Origin: Chondrilla cf. caribensis
Taxonomy: Eukaryota; Porifera; Demospongiae; Chondrillida; Chondrillidae
Direction of reading: 5' to 3'
Assembly: GCA_964020155.1 (NCBI GenBank)
Contig: OZ026555.1
Coordinates: forward strand, 593,515 to 657,514
Length of the DNA: 64,000 bases
In this document: positions 1 through 11,716 of the stretch, one piece after another
How positions within the stretch are numbered: position 1 is the stretch's first letter
Layout of the letters: the number at the start of each line of letters is the position of its first letter
Notes under the pieces: model-generated
What the model saw: only the letters and a program-made list of their open reading frames with translations
What the model was told of the DNA's origin: nothing
Database searches by the model: none
Position numbers and translations under genes: made by a program

Positions 1-280
1 AATGATGCGTACAACATACAGTAGTACATGATGGTCTTGAGTTGAAAAAAAAATAAAAAAGGTCACCCATTCGGGGTTGAACAAACCCATGGTCGGTTTT
101 ATAGGGACTTTCCACAGATACTGTGTACTTGGTCATTCCGCGAATGCAGAAGACACTATTCTAGCTGGGAGGTCAGCCGCGAGTCCCAAAGCTCCCCCCT
201 ACGGTTCTTTGTAGAGAGTATTGCGACTGACCACCAGGAAGTGAGCTCTTTTTTTTCAGAGAAAAAAACCGTTCTTTTGA

Positions 281-334
281 GGTTTCGAACCCGCGACCTG
301 GAGCCTAGAGTCGTGTCACCTGACCAACCGGCTA
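281..334 (-). repeat. tRNA-derived SINE head or tRNA relic
   Basis: On the minus strand there is a box A-like stretch (complement of 319-334, tagccggttggtcagg) and a box B-like stretch (complement of 281-291, ggtttcgaacc) at about the spacing found in a tRNA. The flanks do not pair as an acceptor stem, so this is not a working tRNA. It looks like the internal promoter of a tRNA-derived SINE or an old tRNA pseudogene. Confidence 0.45.
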
Positions 335-443
335 CCGTGACCTATCTATTTTATTATTAGTATCTGCGCTATTTATAGTTGCCCTAAGTGTGAAATTTGA
401 TAAAAAATGATAAAAGTGGAGTCGCAGAAGCCTTCCCCAGCAC

Positions 444-570
444 TCAAAATACTTTTACGTCTACTTTAGGTTTGGAAAAACCTTCGCTGGAGATATAAAG
501 TTCGGCGAAGCCGTTTCGCTTGAATTCTAGCCGAATTTCTAATTCTCGGCCTGTTGAAATCGGCCATCTT
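444..570 (-). repeat. Dispersed repeat fragment shared with the 1.2 kb TIR elements
   Basis: The reverse complement closely matches the inner part of the inverted-repeat elements at 20823-21988 and 29980-31196. Both hold gatg.ccgatttca followed by a block around ggctagaattc and aacggcttcgccgaa. This copy and the copy near 30190-30300 share a reading frame with the peptide pattern EF.RNGF.E.YI, so the segment may be a remnant of a transposon coding region. No terminal repeats were found around this copy. Confidence 0.5.
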
Positions 571-674
571 TTTGAGCAATATGAAATATAATATAAATTC
601 ACTGTTTCAGTTACGTGTAAGAACACATTATGACATTATGTTACCTAAAGAGTCGTGACAGATTCTAATGATCA

Positions 675-1225
675 GTGCGTACTGGAGATGCCAGGGGTGC
701 AGTGGAAACGAAGTTCTTTCAGTTTTTATTAACCGAAGAAGAACGGAAAGATGACAGTAAGAAGGAATCCAAATGGGAATTACCTGGAGAAGAAGAGATC
801 CTTCGGAAAATGCAGTCTTCGGAATCCGATATGTCAGCCCACTTACAGAAGAACTTTAATCCTAATAAACACATGGGACCCAGTCCTTCCAACGACACGC
901 CTCTGATATAGGCAGGTTCGAGCACAAACTTTTCCTGAACAAATGCCTTCGATTTGGCGGTGACCCTTTCGTAACTAACGCCAATGATCAGACAGCCTTT
1001 CATGTAGCGTGTGCTTCTTCTCGTTCGAGTCAGAGAACAGACAAAAGAGAAAGGAACTCCTCCAAATGCTCTTGGACCAGCCCGTGAAGAAATAATATCA
1101 ACTACCGTTTATCAATGGTTCGGACCGCGAGAGGAGAAATGGAATGGACAAGAGTTATGTTTATCATCAGTCTGTGTGTCTGTTGGACAAGGTGTGGTGG
1201 TGGTGGTGGTGGTGGTGGTGGTGGT

Positions 1226-1267
<42 letters not shown>

Positions 1268-1293
1268 CGTGTGTGTGTGTGTGCGTGTGCATG

Positions 1294-1354
<61 letters not shown>

Positions 1355-1355
1355 A

Positions 1356-1409
<54 letters not shown>

Positions 1410-2017
1410 CACACGTTTCAATGCTGTGTAGGATGATAATACACCATTACATCTGGCTGTTCAGTCTGGTCTACTTGGATGTGTTGAAGTAAGTGTGTAC
1501 CTGTACCAATGTATGTATGTATGTATGTAATGTATTGTACAATTTATATGTACAGTCGAACCTTATTAATACAACATCTCTACAGCATAAGATTATTGTT
1601 AAGTCTCTACATTTTCAGCTGATGTACACGTGCATTATCTAAGTACTGTCAACAGGAAATGCTTTTAGCATGGAATTGTGGAATTGTCCATGGAGTATCG
1701 CGTTAAGGAGATTCAACTGTACATTGGTGCGTACGTGGTGTGCTTTGTATGTATGTATATTGTGTATACCTACATATGTACGTATGTACATGTACATACA
1801 TACATGTACATACATACGTGTACGTATCTAGAGATTCTGTATGCACCATACACATGTGCTTATTATCCTCTCTTCTAACGCCAACACCCAGCTTCTCTTG
1901 GCTTATGGGTCTCCATTGTTGAGGAAGAACACTTTGGGAAAGACTCCATGTGATTTGGCATCAGATTCTGGTCAATTTGTCATAGTAAAACTACCAGAGC
2001 CCAAGATGGTGTGTGTA
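675..2017 (+). pseudogene. ANKIB1-like ankyrin gene fragment, decayed
   Basis: Fragments of an ankyrin-repeat protein lie in order on the plus strand. The first (675-911) ends with NPNKHMGPSPSNDTPLI and then a TAG. The next frame (905-1000) continues with FGGDPFVTNANDQTAFHVAC. A third frame has [14 protein letters not shown]. After the microsatellite comes [19 protein letters not shown] with a clean donor (gtaagt, near 1489). The last, near 1870-2017, contains LGKTPCDLASDSGQFVIV. The repeat order and spacing match what I know of the N-terminus of ANKIB1, an RBR-type E3 ubiquitin ligase. No RBR domain follows; a kinase fragment lies there instead. In-frame stops and frame changes indicate a pseudogene or 5' relic. 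The ankyrin assignment is firm; ANKIB1 is inferred from the layout. Confidence 0.5.
1196..1407. repeat. (GGT)n then (GT)n microsatellite
   Basis: About 11 GGT units are followed by a long GT run interrupted by short variants such as gttcgt and gcatgc. It sits in what would be an intron of the ankyrin gene relic. Open frames through it are low-complexity artefacts. Confidence 0.95.
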
Positions 2018-2019
2018 GT

Positions 2020-2394
2020 GAGTGAATGTGTGGAGTGCTGTGTGTAGTGTGCTGTGAGTGACTGTGTGTGTGTGTAGAGTGCTGTGTGTGAATGTGTGTG
2101 GATGTGTAGAGTGCTGTGTGTGAGTGTGTGTGTATGTAGAGTGTTGTGTGTAGTGTGAGTGTGTAGAGTGTTGTGTGTAGTGTGCTGTGAGTGTTGTGTG
2201 TGAGTGTGTAGAGTGCTGTGTGTGAGTGTGTATGTATGTAGAGTGCTCTGTGTGAGTGTGTGTATGTAGAGTGTTGTGTGTGAGTGTGTAGAGTGTTGTG
2301 TGTAGTGTGTGTGTATGTAGAGTGTTGTGTGTAGTGTGGTGTAGAGTGCTGTGTGTGAGGTTGTGTGTAGTGTGCTGTGAGTGTTGTGTGTGAG
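2020..2394. repeat. TG-rich minisatellite at a gene junction
   Basis: Degenerate repeats are built on gtagagtgctgtgtgtgagt, with variants. They fill the gap between the ankyrin relic and the duplicated arginine kinase end, so the recombination joint between the two probably lies here. Confidence 0.85.
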
Positions 2395-2656
2395 TGTCCA
2401 CGTGAAGATCCCCAACGCCTACAGTCAGCCCAACTTCAAGGAAATCTGTGACAAGTACCAGATCCAGCCACGTGGTATCCACGGTGAGCACAGCGAATCC
2501 ACAGGAGAAGACGCTGGAGTGTACGACATCAGCAACAGACGTCGTCTCGGTCTGTCCAAAGTCCAGTGCGTCCAGGACATGTACAACGGAGTCAAGGCCC
2601 TGCTGGACGTTGAGAAAAGTGGAGCCAGTTCTAGGAATACTAGCAGTCGTAGCTAG
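2395..2656 (+). pseudogene. Duplicated 3' end of arginine kinase
   Basis: The frame begins with SVHVKIP and runs to a stop at 2654-2656. It matches the last part of the intact arginine kinase at 3326-4474, including EICDKYQIQPRGIHGEHSES and YDISN.RRLGLS. The similarity begins abruptly inside the active-site region, just after the position of the catalytic Cys segment, and the TG minisatellite lies directly upstream. The N-terminal domain, the NEEDHLR segment and the CPTNLGT segment are all missing, so it cannot be an active kinase on its own. Its C-terminus differs (SGASSRNTSSRS). It is either a truncated gene copy or the last exon of a gene whose other exons are lost. No clear acceptor could be picked within the repeat. 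Confidence 0.75.
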
Positions 2657-3246
2657 ACCTGCTCCCTGTACTAATAACTATGGAAGCATTTAGCCAACTG
2701 TATAGTTGATATTGAACATAGGTTTTAATTGTGAAAATAATTATAGTCATTAAACATATACACTTGATGGAGTCATTTCATGGGATATACGTAATATGCG
2801 GTGTAGTGTGTTTGAGTATCTATTAGGAGTATATACGTATATTATATTATATACGTACACGGTTATTTCAAAGTATCATCAATACACCAGCAGGTGAAGA
2901 CTGCACTGTACATGTACTAGCTTCCAATTCAGCTAAGTCATGTGGGCTACCAAACTTCACTTGCTTGCATGCAACTGATACAGAGAATAAATTTCAAATC
3001 ATTCAAGTCATTTTGAGGCCTACCTTGAGTATAATACAGTATTGTATATGCATTCCTAAAATCATTACTAAAGTAAATATCAATACATATGACACCAAGA
3101 TGTCCCTGACAAGACGCCAAGTAATTTGAGTGTGGGACGGAAGACCCACGAGTTTTTTTAATTCCAATTACTTGTCTCACAGTCATTTCGAATGCTTTTG
3201 AATACGTACGTATACACAGTAGTCTGCACGTATAGGCTACAGGCAC
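2657..3246. other. Intergenic spacer upstream of arginine kinase
   Basis: No convincing gene is seen. The stretch around 3118-3180 (gtaatttgag...acccacgagttttt) resembles part of the dispersed TIR elements seen near 21095-21125. The sequence just upstream of 3247 is the likely promoter or 5' UTR of the arginine kinase gene. Confidence 0.4.
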
Positions 3247-3325
3247 GTGGAAATCATGTGTAGTCGACCAGCTAACAAAATGGCCCCAGCTCGGACAGCT
3301 GCTGGTTCTCTTGGCTGCACTTTAA

Positions 3326-4474
3326 TTGCGCGGTTGGATCAATTCATTGCGACCGCTGTCTTCAGTCAAGTTCATCTTCCAATCCCACAGGCCCTCAGGA
3401 TTAACTGCTATCCATTTCGCGACTATGGCAACGAAATCATTCCCGGAAGAATTGGGGAATCCCGAGGTAAACTCTTTACTAAAGAAGTATCTGACGCGCG
3501 ATATTTACGACCAGCTGAAAGATCTGAGGACATCCAGAGGTATAAGTGTCTGGGAGTGTATCAACTCCGGTGTGGTGAATCTCGACTCTGGCTGTGGAGT
3601 CTATGCTGGTGACGAGGAGTGCTACAAACTGTTTGCTCCCCTGTTTGATCCAGTCATCGAGGACTACCACAGACCTTACAAAGTGACCATGATACACAAC
3701 CCCAACATGAACCCAGGGGATATCCAGTGCCCAAACCCGGATCCTGCCGGTGAATACATCCGCTCAACTCGCATTCGTGTTGCTCGCAACCTGAAAGGGT
3801 ACGGATTAGCTCCCACCCTCGGCAAGGAAGAGAGAGTGGAACTGGAGAGAAAGGTGGTGGAAGTCCTGAAATCTCTGGAGGGAGATCTTGCTGGAGAATA
3901 CTATCCACTCCTGGGCATGGACGAGGAGACCCGTCAGAAGTTGGTGGACGACCACTTCTTGTTCAAGAAAGGGGACCGTTTCCTTGAAGCTGCAGGCATA
4001 AACAAAGAATGGCCAGAGGGTCGCGGTATCTTCCACAACAAGGACAAGACCTTCCTTGTGTGGGTTAATGAGGAAGACCATCTCCGCATCATCAGCATGG
4101 AGAAGGGAAGCGACATCGGATCCGTGTTCAGTCGTCTCTGTTGTGCAGTCAACGAGATCGACAAGAAGCTTGGATTCCAATGTTTGCCTAACTTGGGTTA
4201 CTTGACGTCCTGTCCCACTAACCTCGGTACGGGAATGAGGGCTAGCGTCCATATCAGAATCTTGAAAACATCTCAGCTGCCAGAGTTCAAGGAAATCTGT
4301 GACAAGTACCAGATCCAGCCACGTGGTATCCACGGCGAGCACAGCGAATCCACAGGAGAAGACGCCGGAGTGTATGACATCAGCAACAAGCGTCGTCTTG
4401 GTCTGTCCGAAGTCCAGTGCGTCCAGGACATGTATGATGGAGTGATGAAGTTTCTTGAGATTGAAAGGCAGTAG
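3326..4474 (+). CDS. Arginine kinase (phosphagen kinase)
   Basis: This is an uninterrupted 382-codon frame. ATP:guanidino phosphotransferases move the ATP phosphate to a guanidino substrate as an energy buffer. Family marks are visible in order: the substrate-specificity region with DSGCGVYAGDEE, STRIRVARNL, the NEEDHLR catalytic Glu, CPTNLGTGMRASVHI with the reactive Cys, RGIHGEHSES with the second catalytic Glu, and YDISNKRRLGLSE. The CPTNLGT form and GEHSE loop favour arginine over creatine as substrate. Two starts are possible: ATG 3326, or ATG 3425 (MATKSF), which gives 349 residues, close to the usual cytosolic length. The extra 33 residues from 3326 have no acidic residue and several basic ones, so they could be a mitochondrial presequence. 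There are no introns in the coding part. A partial copy lies upstream. Confidence 0.92.
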   Translation: MRGWINSLRPLSSVKFIFQSHRPSGLTAIHFATMATKSFPEELGNPEVNSLLKKYLTRDIYDQLKDLRTSRGISVWECINSGVVNLDSGCGVYAGDEECYKLFAPLFDPVIEDYHRPYKVTMIHNPNMNPGDIQCPNPDPAGEYIRSTRIRVARNLKGYGLAPTLGKEERVELERKVVEVLKSLEGDLAGEYYPLLGMDEETRQKLVDDHFLFKKGDRFLEAAGINKEWPEGRGIFHNKDKTFLVWVNEEDHLRIISMEKGSDIGSVFSRLCCAVNEIDKKLGFQCLPNLGYLTSCPTNLGTGMRASVHIRILKTSQLPEFKEICDKYQIQPRGIHGEHSESTGEDAGVYDISNKRRLGLSEVQCVQDMYDGVMKFLEIERQ

Positions 4475-4727
4475 AACCTGAACAAACAGTAGTGCCTAAG
4501 GTTGCACACACTGCATGTATCTTCCTATAGTCTCACTCTTGACTTGCACAAGTGTGTGTTGTTCTGTAACGAATGATTATACGTATCTCAACTCATAAAT
4601 CATCCAACAACAGTGGTCGTTGCTCGAACTATACTCGACAACGGTACGGTATACATGCTCGAAGGAATAAATTATGCGAATTAATTGCGTGGGCGTACAA
4701 TAGTTCTTTGTTAGGGAAGCAGGCAAT
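4475..4727. promoter_or_regulatory. 3' UTR of arginine kinase and upstream region of the protease
   Basis: The short gap contains no other gene. It should hold the end of the kinase transcript and the promoter of the next gene. No clear TATA box was picked. Confidence 0.4.
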
Positions 4728-5804
4728 ATGGCGGGATTTTCGTACATAGGTGGTTTTGTGCTGGTTTTATCATCTTTAGCGATCAGTACGGTCTTCAGCA
4801 GCGAAGCGGACCGATCAAGTACGAGAGATGTACGTAAAACAGCTCTTTGGTATGAATTTGACATCTTTGGGCGCAAATCGGAGATCAAGTTCGAGTACAC
4901 CTTGCCCAAGACTGCTACCGTGCAAGATGACACACTCACTTTCGCTCCTCTACATGAAAGAGCAAAAAGAAATATTTACGGAGAGGACGACCGGATCCCA
5001 GTTGACCCGGAGCAGTTTGCAGGCACTTTTCCTTTCTCAGCAGTTGTGCGCATCAATACTGGTTGTACGGGGATGTTCGTTGCTTCGAGGCACGTCTTGA
5101 CGGCTGCCCACTGCCTGTGGAACCACGGGCAATATAAACCAGGAATGAGTGTCCTCTCGATATTGATTGCCAAAGCAAACGGACAGTGGACTAGGGAATT
5201 CGTGACGAGATATTTCATACCAGGTGCTTGGTTTAATCGAACGCTTAGCTTCTGGGAAGAATACGACTACGCTCTGCTGGAAATCAGCACCGCGCGTGGG
5301 TCCAAGAATAGACGGGGACATATGGAAGTAGGATTGGCGGTCGATAAGCCCACAATCAAGCAAAATGGAGTCGGGCGGTTGGCAGAGATGGTTGGCTACC
5401 CGGACGATAAGTCCAGAAACACCTCTTGGTATGTCTTCTGCCCTGTCCTAGCCACAACACCGACTAGACTGTACTTTGAATGTGACGCCGCACGTGGTAT
5501 GTCTGGGTCTGTGGTGTACGTTAAGGAGTTTGACTGCAACACGACCCAGTATGTGAGACGAGCGATCGGTGTCTTTTCAGGGACAAAGTACTCGGTGGAG
5601 GATGGACGTGAATACAACGTTGCCATCCGTTTCAATCCTGAACACTACCTCCAGATATGTCATGTCATCGGGAAGGATAAAAAATGCAAGGACCGATACT
5701 TCTACTACTTTTACTCTTCACGCCAACAGCTCCAGCAAGAGTACTGCCACCCACAGGAGAAGAGGCACTGTTCTGCTCAGTACGGCCATTACAACTGCAG
5801 TTAA
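4728..5804 (+). CDS. PRSS23-like secreted serine protease
   Basis: A single-exon gene of 358 residues in the trypsin-like (S1) fold, closest in layout to vertebrate PRSS23. A hydrophobic signal peptide spans roughly residues 5-25. A dibasic ERAKR|NIYGEDD site near residue 80 looks like the propeptide cleavage point, as in PRSS23. The catalytic triad is complete: His in VLTAAHCLW (about 128), Asp in YDYALLEI (about 180) and Ser in ARGMSGSVVY (about 262). TGCTGMFVASRHVLTAAHC, EECDAARG-type spacing and AIGVFSG are shared with PRSS23. The Ser separates it from the inactive relative PRSS35. N-glycosylation sequons occur (NRT, NTS, NTT). It is probably secreted and active; its substrate is unknown. 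A polyadenylation signal (aataaa) occurs near 6052. Confidence 0.9.
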   Translation: MAGFSYIGGFVLVLSSLAISTVFSSEADRSSTRDVRKTALWYEFDIFGRKSEIKFEYTLPKTATVQDDTLTFAPLHERAKRNIYGEDDRIPVDPEQFAGTFPFSAVVRINTGCTGMFVASRHVLTAAHCLWNHGQYKPGMSVLSILIAKANGQWTREFVTRYFIPGAWFNRTLSFWEEYDYALLEISTARGSKNRRGHMEVGLAVDKPTIKQNGVGRLAEMVGYPDDKSRNTSWYVFCPVLATTPTRLYFECDAARGMSGSVVYVKEFDCNTTQYVRRAIGVFSGTKYSVEDGREYNVAIRFNPEHYLQICHVIGKDKKCKDRYFYYFYSSRQQLQQEYCHPQEKRHCSAQYGHYNCS

Positions 5805-6051
5805 TCTTTGTTTTGCCTGTCATCCACTCACAATCATCAATTCCCCTTGTTTACATGGACCTCCTGATATCCGTGTGTGTCAATGTTTACTTGTTCTGTT
5901 CAAGCACTTATTACATCCTAATTATACACATTATTAATACGTACATTTCAATTTTTGTATCATTTGTTTGCATGCTTGCATTTATACAGTTTCCTTGATG
6001 TTGTCATAAATGTTAATTAATTACTGTTAATTACTCTGTGTGTAAACATTG

Positions 6052-6057
6052 AATAAA
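6052..6057 (+). terminator. Polyadenylation signal for the protease gene
   Basis: AATAAA lies about 250 bases downstream of the stop codon on the coding strand. Confidence 0.5.
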
Positions 6058-6248
6058 TTGTATATGCCCCATTATTATTATTATACTGAAACAAATACTA
6101 GTGGTATATAGGAGGGTGTGTATGCATTGGTATTTGTGTCATTGTGTTCATATGGACACTGGGCAGGGTGTATGTGGTGTCCAGCAAGAGAATGCAAAAT
6201 GATTGACTTTATTTGTCGGGTCACAACAGATAAGGTCCATAATATTTA

Positions 6249-6432
6249 CAGTGGGACCCCATCGATCACAAACCTCTAAGATGTGGAAACCTCTTTAATA
6301 AGGACACCATTCTGTGTCCCAGTGTAGTACTGTAGTGTATTAAAATTGACCTCTGATCATGAATTGAGGACACCTCTGTAATAAGGACTGAAATCAAGGT
6401 CCTAAAGTGTCCTTAATAGAGAGGTTCCACTG
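6249..6432. mobile_element. Pogo/mariner-like MITE (184 bp), copy 1
   Basis: A short non-autonomous element has inverted ends (cagtgg...ccactg) and is flanked by TA on both sides (6247-6248 and 6433-6434), as expected for Tc1/mariner-pogo insertions. The inside matches, in opposite orientation, the element at 9902-10076, including cctctctatta, acactgggacaca and gaggt. Confidence 0.75.
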
Positions 6433-6470
6433 TATTTCCATTGGAATGTACATACAAAAATTAATGTATT

Positions 6471-6604
6471 ATATACACATTAATGTTACTATAATAATGT
6501 AGTATATACACATTAATGTTACTATAATAATGTATTATATACACATTAATGTTACTATAATAATGTAGTATATACACATTAATGTTACTATAATAATGTA
6601 TAAT
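6471..6604. repeat. 33-bp AT-rich tandem repeat, about 4 copies
   Basis: The unit tatacacattaatgttacta plus taataatgtagta repeats about four times with almost no change. It lies between the convergent protease and mannosidase genes. Confidence 0.9.
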
Positions 6605-6989
6605 TATTTCTGATACGTACATGCACAATAAATTCCAATTAATAACAAAATGCAGCTATATTATATTATGTATTCACAGCATAATGTAATTCCATCCCTC
6701 ATTAAATAAGAATAATTAGATAATATAATATGGTATAATATAAAACTGACATTTATTACAATTACATTTTTAATATATTATGTACTCCATGTACAGGCAA
6801 ATGCAATTATGCATAATATAATACATGTATGTTACATAATAATTATGGAATTAAATAAATATTAAATATGATTACAGAATATTATAATAATAATAGAAGA
6901 TAGGTATAATATGAGACATGTAGTCTTATTAATGATATTGACATGCGTGTACAATATGTGACCAACAGATTAAGTTACCCATTATACGT
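6605..6989. other. AT-rich 3' flank between convergent genes
   Basis: No gene is seen. The very AT-rich stretch contains tttatt, that is AATAAA on the minus strand, which could end the mannosidase transcript. Confidence 0.4.
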
Positions 6990-9900
6990 TCACACATACA
7001 GCGAGGCTGGTTGGGTGTGCTCCGAGATAGTCACATTGAACGTGCGTATCTCCATTGGCTTCAGTACAATGGAGGTCACTTCAAGGGGCGAGGACTTTGG
7101 TACACTCTTTGGATATGTTTCGTTGACCCTCCACTGCAAATCTCCACTTGTAACATCTGATATTGGGACATTACCTGCCAATCCTAACTCGACCATCGAT
7201 ACAATTTGAAACGGTTGAAACAATCCACTAAGATCCACGGACACTGGTTGAGATAAAACAACGTCTTCGTCTCTTTCAAACTGGTGCTCCAAACGAATCA
7301 GAAGAGAGGTTCGATCCAGCAACTGCAGAGTGAGAAGGTGTACGTTAGGTGGCAATGCCCTCGTAACACCAGAATATAAAGTGCTGTAGTTTTGTGCGTA
7401 TGCATGCGGATCGGTGGAGTCGTTCGAGAATGACAGTGTCGGTCGAAGCAGCAACTCCTGCCCAAGAACACGATGCAGGGCAGCAGATTTGTCAATGGTC
7501 TCCAAAACCACCCACTGCCGGCCACGAACGATGAGCCCATCTCCGAACTGACCTGGCTCATTCAGATCTTCGCTAACACCTCTGTTGTCGTCCATGGCCA
7601 TGCGTCGATGGATCATCAACTCCATGCTCCCATCATGTAGGCTGCTACCCCCGTGGGATCTATCAGTGAGTACCGTCAGTTGGATCCCTCTGGTCCTATC
7701 GCGGATGAAGATACGGCTGTTGACAGGAAAGTAGTTCCCTGACACAGGCTGGGTCACGTTGAGTTCCCACGAACTACGATGATTCCTCACACGTTTTTGC
7801 ATTTCCCTACCATTGGCATCCGTCCACCACGTTGAATTGGACTTGAAGTCCGTATCAAATCGACTGATGTACTCGCAGTCAGGCGAGATAGGTCCCAATG
7901 TGAACTCAAACTCTATGTACTTTACTCTGGGGTGGAGACGAACAACCTGGCTGATACTGTTTGAAAACACCTGTCTCACTTCCTGCACTGCTGTGGGTGA
8001 GTGTCCACCAAGAATCTCATACGTAGCAACATTTCCTTCATTGACTGGTAGAGCCGGAGAGTTGGTTGGCAGGAAGACGTAGGCACCGGATCCAAAGCTG
8101 GTGTAGTAGAGAAACTGCTGGTCCAGGGAGATTGTGATGTTACTGTCCAGGTTGGTGAGGGTCATGATACGACCGTTGGTCCCATTGAAGACAAGAGCAA
8201 TGTGCTCATTCTTGATGACAAAATTGTCCTTGTTCGTGCTACCTGGGAGGACCCATTCGACTCTTTTCGATACCTCTCCCACAGTAGATGGGGGTCGTAT
8301 GAAGTAAGTTGCAAAGCCCAGTGGAGGAACACTGGGTGCTGTGAATCTAAGGGTGTATTTGGCTGATCCTCGATACCTCCTCACTCCGCTTGTGGCATTT
8401 GAGACTGGATACAGCCAAGAATCGGTGTGGACTCCATCTGGACCATATACACTAACATTACCACCTACGGGTACCTCTATGAAGACCGTTCTTTCCTGCG
8501 CCAGTGGATTGTACACAACCACATCGAACGATCCACTTTCAGATTCCGGACAAATGCTTATGTTAAGATACTCACAGAACCTCCATGTCTTTGGAGACTT
8601 GGTGTGACCTTGTTTGAAGGTCAGAATGTTAAGAGCGGAGCTAACGAGTGTTTCACAACTTGTTTGTCCCATGTGAAGTCTCATTGCGTAGTCATTGGCA
8701 ACGTGTTGTTTCTCTGTTCCTGTGATGGCGTCGTGGTGTTGAGCCACACCCATCATTCGGGCCAGTAAGTCGGACCCTGCCCCTCCTAACACGCCCCCAA
8801 CCAATACCTCATACTGACGACACACTTGAAGTAAGCTATTCAAGCTTCGTATGTATCCCTTCAGTGCCGGACGACTGGTGTAAAATCCAGTCCAAAATCC
8901 ACCTGGGGTGTCAGCATAGGGCAGGAAGTCGTCCAGTTTGAGGTCCCAGGTGAGGTTGGCCCTGTACTTGGACATCATATACTGTGTTGGTGTGGAGTAA
9001 AAAGCCCTCACTCCGTACGTGTTGTTCTGGTTGAGGTGGTGGACAATCTTGTCCAAACTCTTGAACCAGGTCACAGCGTTGGAGTAGGTGAAGTCCTGTC
9101 CCATGGTGAACATGATGTTGTTGGCGCGATAGTGCTTGGCCTGTTCCCGTGCCGTGCTGACAAACAACTCCAGCGTCTTGTCCAGATTGTAAGTGAACTG
9201 CGATTTGTCGTCCACCACTGGATCACTGATCTCCTCCTTTGTACATCTTGTGAAGTCGAAGCAGAACCCCGGAGGATTGTGGTAGTTGTACTTACCGTAT
9301 AGCACTCCCGTGAAAATATCCGACTGTGGGCCAAGATTAGAGGGACTTCCCCTCCACACCATCTCCATAGCAGGAGGTATTGATTGATTCGTTCTCCTCT
9401 GCTCGTCCTGATAGTCAATTCGGTAGACAAAGAGTCCTTGAAACCCCATCTGCGCGAATAGAGAGGATTGACCCGAGGAGTGTCCGAAGGGGTCAATGTG
9501 CCAGGCCACACGAGGGCGTGCTTGATGACCGAACTCTCTATCAATGAACCTCAGACCAAGTGACATCTGTGGAATAGGAAGAAACCACAAACATTATCCA
9601 CATTATACCACCGGCAATACATGACATAATTACAATATAGAATTATGCACATCATCCACTTTGTCAATTATGCCATCATAATTGTTACCTATGCTTATTA
9701 TGACATTGTGCATATAATATTATTATGCCATGAGCAAAATTGTACATTTATCGTGAATTAAAGTTGTAATGCACTATGCACACTGTAGGGGTAGACACAG
9801 TGTTTGTTGGATTGAAGTATGTGACCTTGGTTAGCTACAATTTCGCAGTGTTAGACCACATTGGACACAGGGACACTTGTAGGTAATTTGAAATGGAAAT

Positions 9901-11644
9901 ACAGTGGAACCTCTCTATTATGGACACTTTGGGACCTTGATTTTAGTCCTTATTACTGAGGTGTTCTCAATTCAGAGGTCACTTATTACACTACAGTACT
10001 ACACTGGGACACAGAATGGTGTCCTTATTATAGAGGTTTCGGCTATTCAGAGGTTTGTAATGGAGAAGTCCCACTGTATCCAAAGACAATACATAGCAAT
10101 CAAGAACAACTGACAAGACGTTTGACCATATGTAAGTCTTCAAGATTGTTACAAAATTCTGATTAAAATATTCCTGTTTCAAATTCTCTGCTATAGCTGT
10201 GAGGCTCTACGACATGACATGTCGATAGCACATATGAATGTAGGTGAGTTCTCTCAACACCTCAATATCAACAATAGACACCTCGTAAGTGGACCTGTGG
10301 GAATTATGTGAGGGAATGTCACACCACCAATCAACACCTGATATGGACGTGCATGGCACGGAGAATCCTCATTACATATTAGCAGATAATCATTTAGGGC
10401 ATCCACAGCATAGTAGACATATTGGTATGTGAAGCTGTCCATCTCCACCTCCGTCCACATACATTTTTTTGTATATGGAGTGTTTTGGGAATATTAAGGT
10501 ATACACACGCACATATTACAGTATTTCAAGTATACATGTACACCAGTAAACAGTGCTTGAGTTTGGAGAAGAGTGCACACGAGATCCTGATATTCGACGC
10601 CGACGAAGAATGTCACTCAACGATACTAACCTGACCAACACCACATCCCCTCCACCATTCGCTGAGATCATCTCAATCTCTGGTTACATCACCATTGCCC
10701 TCGTCTTCCTGCTGGTCATTGTCCCTATCCAGTTGTGTCTCAATGGGTGCACAATTTCGGCTCTACTCGAGAGTCCTACCTTCCAAAAGGCCGTTGTTCA
10801 AAAAACTCTACTACTGGGTCTCACTATAACAGGTCTTATCAATATTCTCGCCATCTTCTTCTACAGTGTGACTGTCCTGGCAGCAGTTGTCCAACCAGAA
10901 TCTTCGGACATCAACCACGGACTCTGTCTGTTCTCCTTCTGTCTGTTCCACATAGGGACTCAGATAAGGTACTTGTACTGGGCAACCACGGCTGTTGTGT
11001 TGTTCATCATCATAAGGCATGGGGTGGAGAAAGTCAAAACAATACCGTTGACTGTTGCCATGGTGATTATGGCCCTCATTGTGGTGGTATCTGCTGTCCC
11101 ATTTTTCAAACTGACTCCCCTCTACGTTTTTGTGAATTTGGACGGCGTCCTGTGTTTCCCGTTCCCTGCGGATGCTACAGGGATAGTTTATGAAACCATA
11201 GTGTATATGCCGATGGGACTGGTTGCACCCTTGTTGGCCATTGCCATGCTGATAACCACACTAGTGTATGTGAAGAAGAATACAATCTCTGACAACAACT
11301 TGGTCAATCGGGCCATGGTGAAACTGGCTATACCGCTGCTGACTATTGCGATTGTCATCCTTGTGGCTAGTACCTACTTCGAGATTCTCATTGGGTACAC
11401 TGGATCTCAAAATCACGTCACTCTAGTCCGGAGTTTTGTGGTCAGTGCTGTGGTTTTGTTGGCTCTGCCAGAGATTGTGACCCCGGTGGTGATGATCGCA
11501 GTCTTCAAGCCCATCAGGGACGCTATCGGGAAAATGATGTGGAAGTGTCTCGTGGAAGATTGCACCAGCGGAAACACGAAGGTTGGACCCTGAGACCAAC
11601 ATCCATGAAATATTCTCATTTTGTGCTGTACCATTGTAGAACAT

Positions 11645-11716
<72 letters not shown>

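Noticed and set aside
284..345. Functional tRNA gene
   Set aside because: Box A- and box B-like stretches are present but no acceptor stem can be paired, so it is treated as a SINE head or relic.
3247..3612. A second protein overlapping the kinase start
   Set aside because: It is a shadow frame over the kinase N-terminus; the kinase frame carries all family motifs.
3326..4474. Creatine kinase
   Set aside because: The substrate loop and CPTNLGT...GEHSE pattern are of the arginine kinase type; creatine kinases usually have CPSNLGT and a different specificity loop.
4728..5804. Inactive protease homolog of the PRSS35 type
   Set aside because: The Ser in GMSGS is present and the His and Asp are in place, so the triad is complete.
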